From the NCBI GenBank assembly GCA_019137195.1, contig JAGVSR010000003.1, forward strand, positions 1 to 45,000: 45,000 nucleotides of DNA, given 5' to 3'. Below the pieces are notes generated by a model. It worked only from the letters and a program-made list of their open reading frames with translations. It made no database searches and was not told the origin of the DNA. The stretch comes from Alphaproteobacteria bacterium (GTDB lineage: Bacteria; Pseudomonadota; Alphaproteobacteria; Rhizobiales; Hyphomicrobiaceae). The translations under genes were made by a program, and so were the position numbers. Positions 43,061 to 45,000 of the stretch are shown one piece after another (within the stretch, counting starts at the first letter, position 1; each line of letters opens with the position of its first letter).

Positions 43061-45000
43061 TCATTTCGTCGACGCAGCCACCGGCGAGCGGGCCTTGAGC
43101 TCGTCGATGCGCGCCCGCTCGGCCTGGAAATCGGCGAGGTCCTTGTTCGCAAGCTGGCGTTCGTTCGGCACCTGGATCGACAGAGGGTCCACGAACTGGT
43201 TGTTGATCAGGATCTCGAAATGGACGTGCGGGCCCTGGCAAAGGCCTGTGCAGCCGACAAAGGCGATGACCTGGTTCTGCTTGACTTTGACTCCTTCGGC
43301 GAGCCCCGGCGCGAAGCGTGAGATGTGGCCGTACGCAGTCTGGTAGCCGTTGGCGTGCCGGATGCGGATGTAGTTTCCGTACCCGCCCTTGTGTCCGACC
43401 TCCTCCACGACGCCGTTGCCGGCGGCGAGAATGGGCGTGCCAGTGGGCGAGGCCCAGTCGACGCCGGTATGCATGCGCCGCACGTTGAGGAGCGGATGGA
43501 GCCTCACGCCGAAGCCGGACACGAGGCGCACGTCGTCGCCACGCAAAGGCCGGCGTGACAGGAACTTCCTCGAGTTGTTGCCCTGCTCGTCGTAAAAGTC
43601 GACCGTGCCGTCTGAGGCGCGAAAACGGTAGAAGCGCCGGGTCTCGCCGCCGGTCGTGATCGACGTGTAGAGGAGGTCGCCCGGCGGACCGTCGAGGGCG
43701 TTGTTGTCCTTGAGGTCGAACAGCATCTCGATCGCGTCTCCCGGCCGCACGCGGCGGCGGAAGTCGGTTTCGGTGGCGTGTACGCGCAGGTTCTGCTGGA
43801 TCGTGTCGGGCGTGATCTGCTGCATCAGCGAGGCGGCGTAGAGGCTGGCATACACCGACGATGGCGCCGGCTGATCGCTGTCACCGGATACCGCGCGGAT
43901 AAGGGCGTCGTCGCTGACAGGGTCCGGGCTCGCCACGAACTCGCCGGCCTCGTTCCTGACGACGCTCACTCGATGCGCGTGCCCTTCGTCGAACACGGCG
44001 ACGCTGACCGGCTCGAGCTTGTTCTGCACCGTGACCGACGGGGCCAGCCCGATCTGCACCTCGAAGCCGGGTTTCAGATCTTGATCCTTGAATATGGGCT
44101 TGGCGGCCTCGAGAATGGTCTTCGCCGCCCACGGCTCCACGCCGGCCGCCACCAGCACCTTGGACAGCGTCTCGCCCTCGACCGCTGTCTTTTGGAAGCG
44201 CTTTAGCCCCTCGAGGTCGTCGGCGACGTCGTCCGCGCTGCCGGCGGGCTTTGGAATCGACGTCGTGTTCGGCATCGACTTGGCGTCCTCGCTGTCGGCG
44301 AGGGCGGGACTAGGCAGCGCTGCCTCTGGCTCGTCGGCGCTGACCGCGTCCTTGGCTGCCTCCGTCTGCTTGGCACGCTCGACCAGATCGTCGACCTCCG
44401 CGGCCTCGAGCTCCTGGCCGTCCTCGCCAGGGAGGATGCCGCCGAGAAGCTCGACGATCTTGACGTCGACCTCGCTGGCCGCCACGGCCTGGCCCTTGTC
44501 GTCCTCGCTGCCGATCGGCTGTGTATTGGCGTAGAGCTTGTAGGGATTGAAGGGCGGGATGACGTCGGCGTAGTTCGGCGGCACAGAGGCGAGCCGCATC
44601 ATGAGACGCACGTACGGCTTGGCGTAGATGTAGTCGCGTCCACCGCGTCGCTGCTTCAGCGTGTCGTGGATGAGGTAGCGTGTGGTCATCGTGCCTGTGG
44701 TGACCGCGAGCTTAGCCGTCTTGGGCACCGCCCAGTTGAGGCCCTCGTCCTTTCGGATGGCCGCCTCGATTGGTGGCGCCTCGGGCACGTCGCCCATGCG
44801 CTTCAACGCCGGCAAGAGGCCCTCGCCCGATTCCCGCGGATCGCTCGAGCCGTAGATGACGACGACGATCGCAAGGGCGCCGATGGCGGCCGCCAGACAG
44901 GTGCTCAAGAGCCAACGGAACCGCCCGCCGTGCCGCGCGTCCTGGTGATCGGCCGAATAGATGTCGCGGACGGCAGTGCGGGCCCGCGCACCGCGGTAGA
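43061..45000 (-). CDS. Membrane-anchored M23 family peptidase (5' end beyond window)
   Basis: A LytM/M23 zinc metallopeptidase of more than 640 residues that probably cleaves peptidoglycan cross-links or activates amidases in the periplasm. The frame is open to the window edge, so the start is outside. A membrane span (LSTCLAAAIGALAIVVVIYG, about 44850-44908) follows a basic cytoplasmic segment. A long Ala/Glu/Asp-rich region and a LysM- or OapA-like stretch (FQKTAVEGETLSKVLVAAGV) follow. The catalytic domain has the zinc ligands in RRMHTGVDWASPTGTPILAA (His, Asp) and GPHVHFEILINNQFVDPLSI (HxH). The end ARSPVAASTK is close behind. The layout matches MepM/NlpD-like membrane-bound peptidases rather than secreted ones. 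Confidence 0.93.
   Translation of the reverse strand, partial: YRGARARTAVRDIYSADHQDARHGGRFRWLLSTCLAAAIGALAIVVVIYGSSDPRESGEGLLPALKRMGDVPEAPPIEAAIRKDEGLNWAVPKTAKLAVTTGTMTTRYLIHDTLKQRRGGRDYIYAKPYVRLMMRLASVPPNYADVIPPFNPYKLYANTQPIGSEDDKGQAVAASEVDVKIVELLGGILPGEDGQELEAAEVDDLVERAKQTEAAKDAVSADEPEAALPSPALADSEDAKSMPNTTSIPKPAGSADDVADDLEGLKRFQKTAVEGETLSKVLVAAGVEPWAAKTILEAAKPIFKDQDLKPGFEVQIGLAPSVTVQNKLEPVSVAVFDEGHAHRVSVVRNEAGEFVASPDPVSDDALIRAVSGDSDQPAPSSVYASLYAASLMQQITPDTIQQNLRVHATETDFRRRVRPGDAIEMLFDLKDNNALDGPPGDLLYTSITTGGETRRFYRFRASDGTVDFYDEQGNNSRKFLSRRPLRGDDVRLVSGFGVRLHPLLNVRRMHTGVDWASPTGTPILAAGNGVVEEVGHKGGYGNYIRIRHANGYQTAYGHISRFAPGLAEGVKVKQNQVIAFVGCTGLCQGPHVHFEILINNQFVDPLSIQVPNERQLANKDLADFQAERARIDELKARSPVAASTK

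Overview
The window is about 45 kb of high-GC chromosomal DNA from an alphaproteobacterium, most likely a member of the Hyphomicrobiales (Hyphomicrobium-like). The evidence is the gene content and order. hisD - UPF0262 - low-molecular-weight phosphatase with a DUF2948 gene just upstream is a conserved alphaproteobacterial block. DUF1489, DUF6455, an alphaproteobacterial-type GyrB C-terminus and a split MacB-like transporter point the same way. This assignment rests on remembered family features, not on a search. I found no tRNA, rRNA, CRISPR array, transposase or phage gene.

Layout. 1-6.5 kb: the 3' end of gyrB, a YmdB-type phosphoesterase, 5-formyltetrahydrofolate cyclo-ligase (with a possible 6S RNA upstream), a DUF6455 protein, a D-2-hydroxyglutarate/lactate dehydrogenase-type flavoprotein, a Cys-rich exported miniprotein and a Sua5-type tRNA-modification enzyme. 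6.5-17 kb: a DmdC-like acyl-CoA dehydrogenase, a MacA/LolD/MacB-type export operon, a LuxR regulator divergent from a FadL-type porin, and a YdiF-type CoA-transferase with a long C-terminal extension. Fatty-acid or acyl-CoA metabolism is a recurring theme here.

17-24 kb: an arsR-arsM-arsC operon with a clear sigma-70 promoter and an overlapping palindrome. It faces the LMW phosphatase/UPF0262/hisD/DUF2948 block and a DEAD-box helicase with a long His/Arg/Gly-rich tail. The operon pairs arsenate reduction with arsenite methylation and has no efflux pump in view. 24-34 kb: a CHASE4 histidine kinase coupled to a receiver-only regulator, TspO, an Aat-like protein with an altered catalytic region, a ZIP transporter, guaA, a patatin-like lipoprotein, a 44-residue exported peptide and an unknown secreted protein.

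34-45 kb: an orphan HAMP histidine kinase with a strong terminator, a NUDIX hydrolase, a translationally coupled metallophosphoesterase/MFS/48-residue membrane peptide operon, two intergenic inverted repeats, a PP2C-like phosphatase, a second patatin, a small hypothetical protein, a DUF1489 protein and a membrane-anchored M23 peptidase that runs off the right edge.

Most of the window is housekeeping or ordinary accessory content. The parts most worth a second look are the pump-less ars operon sitting where the hisD block normally continues, the Aat-like protein, the coupled phosphoesterase/MFS/micropeptide operon, the small exported proteins, and the paired TTCGAA sites upstream of the CHASE4 kinase.
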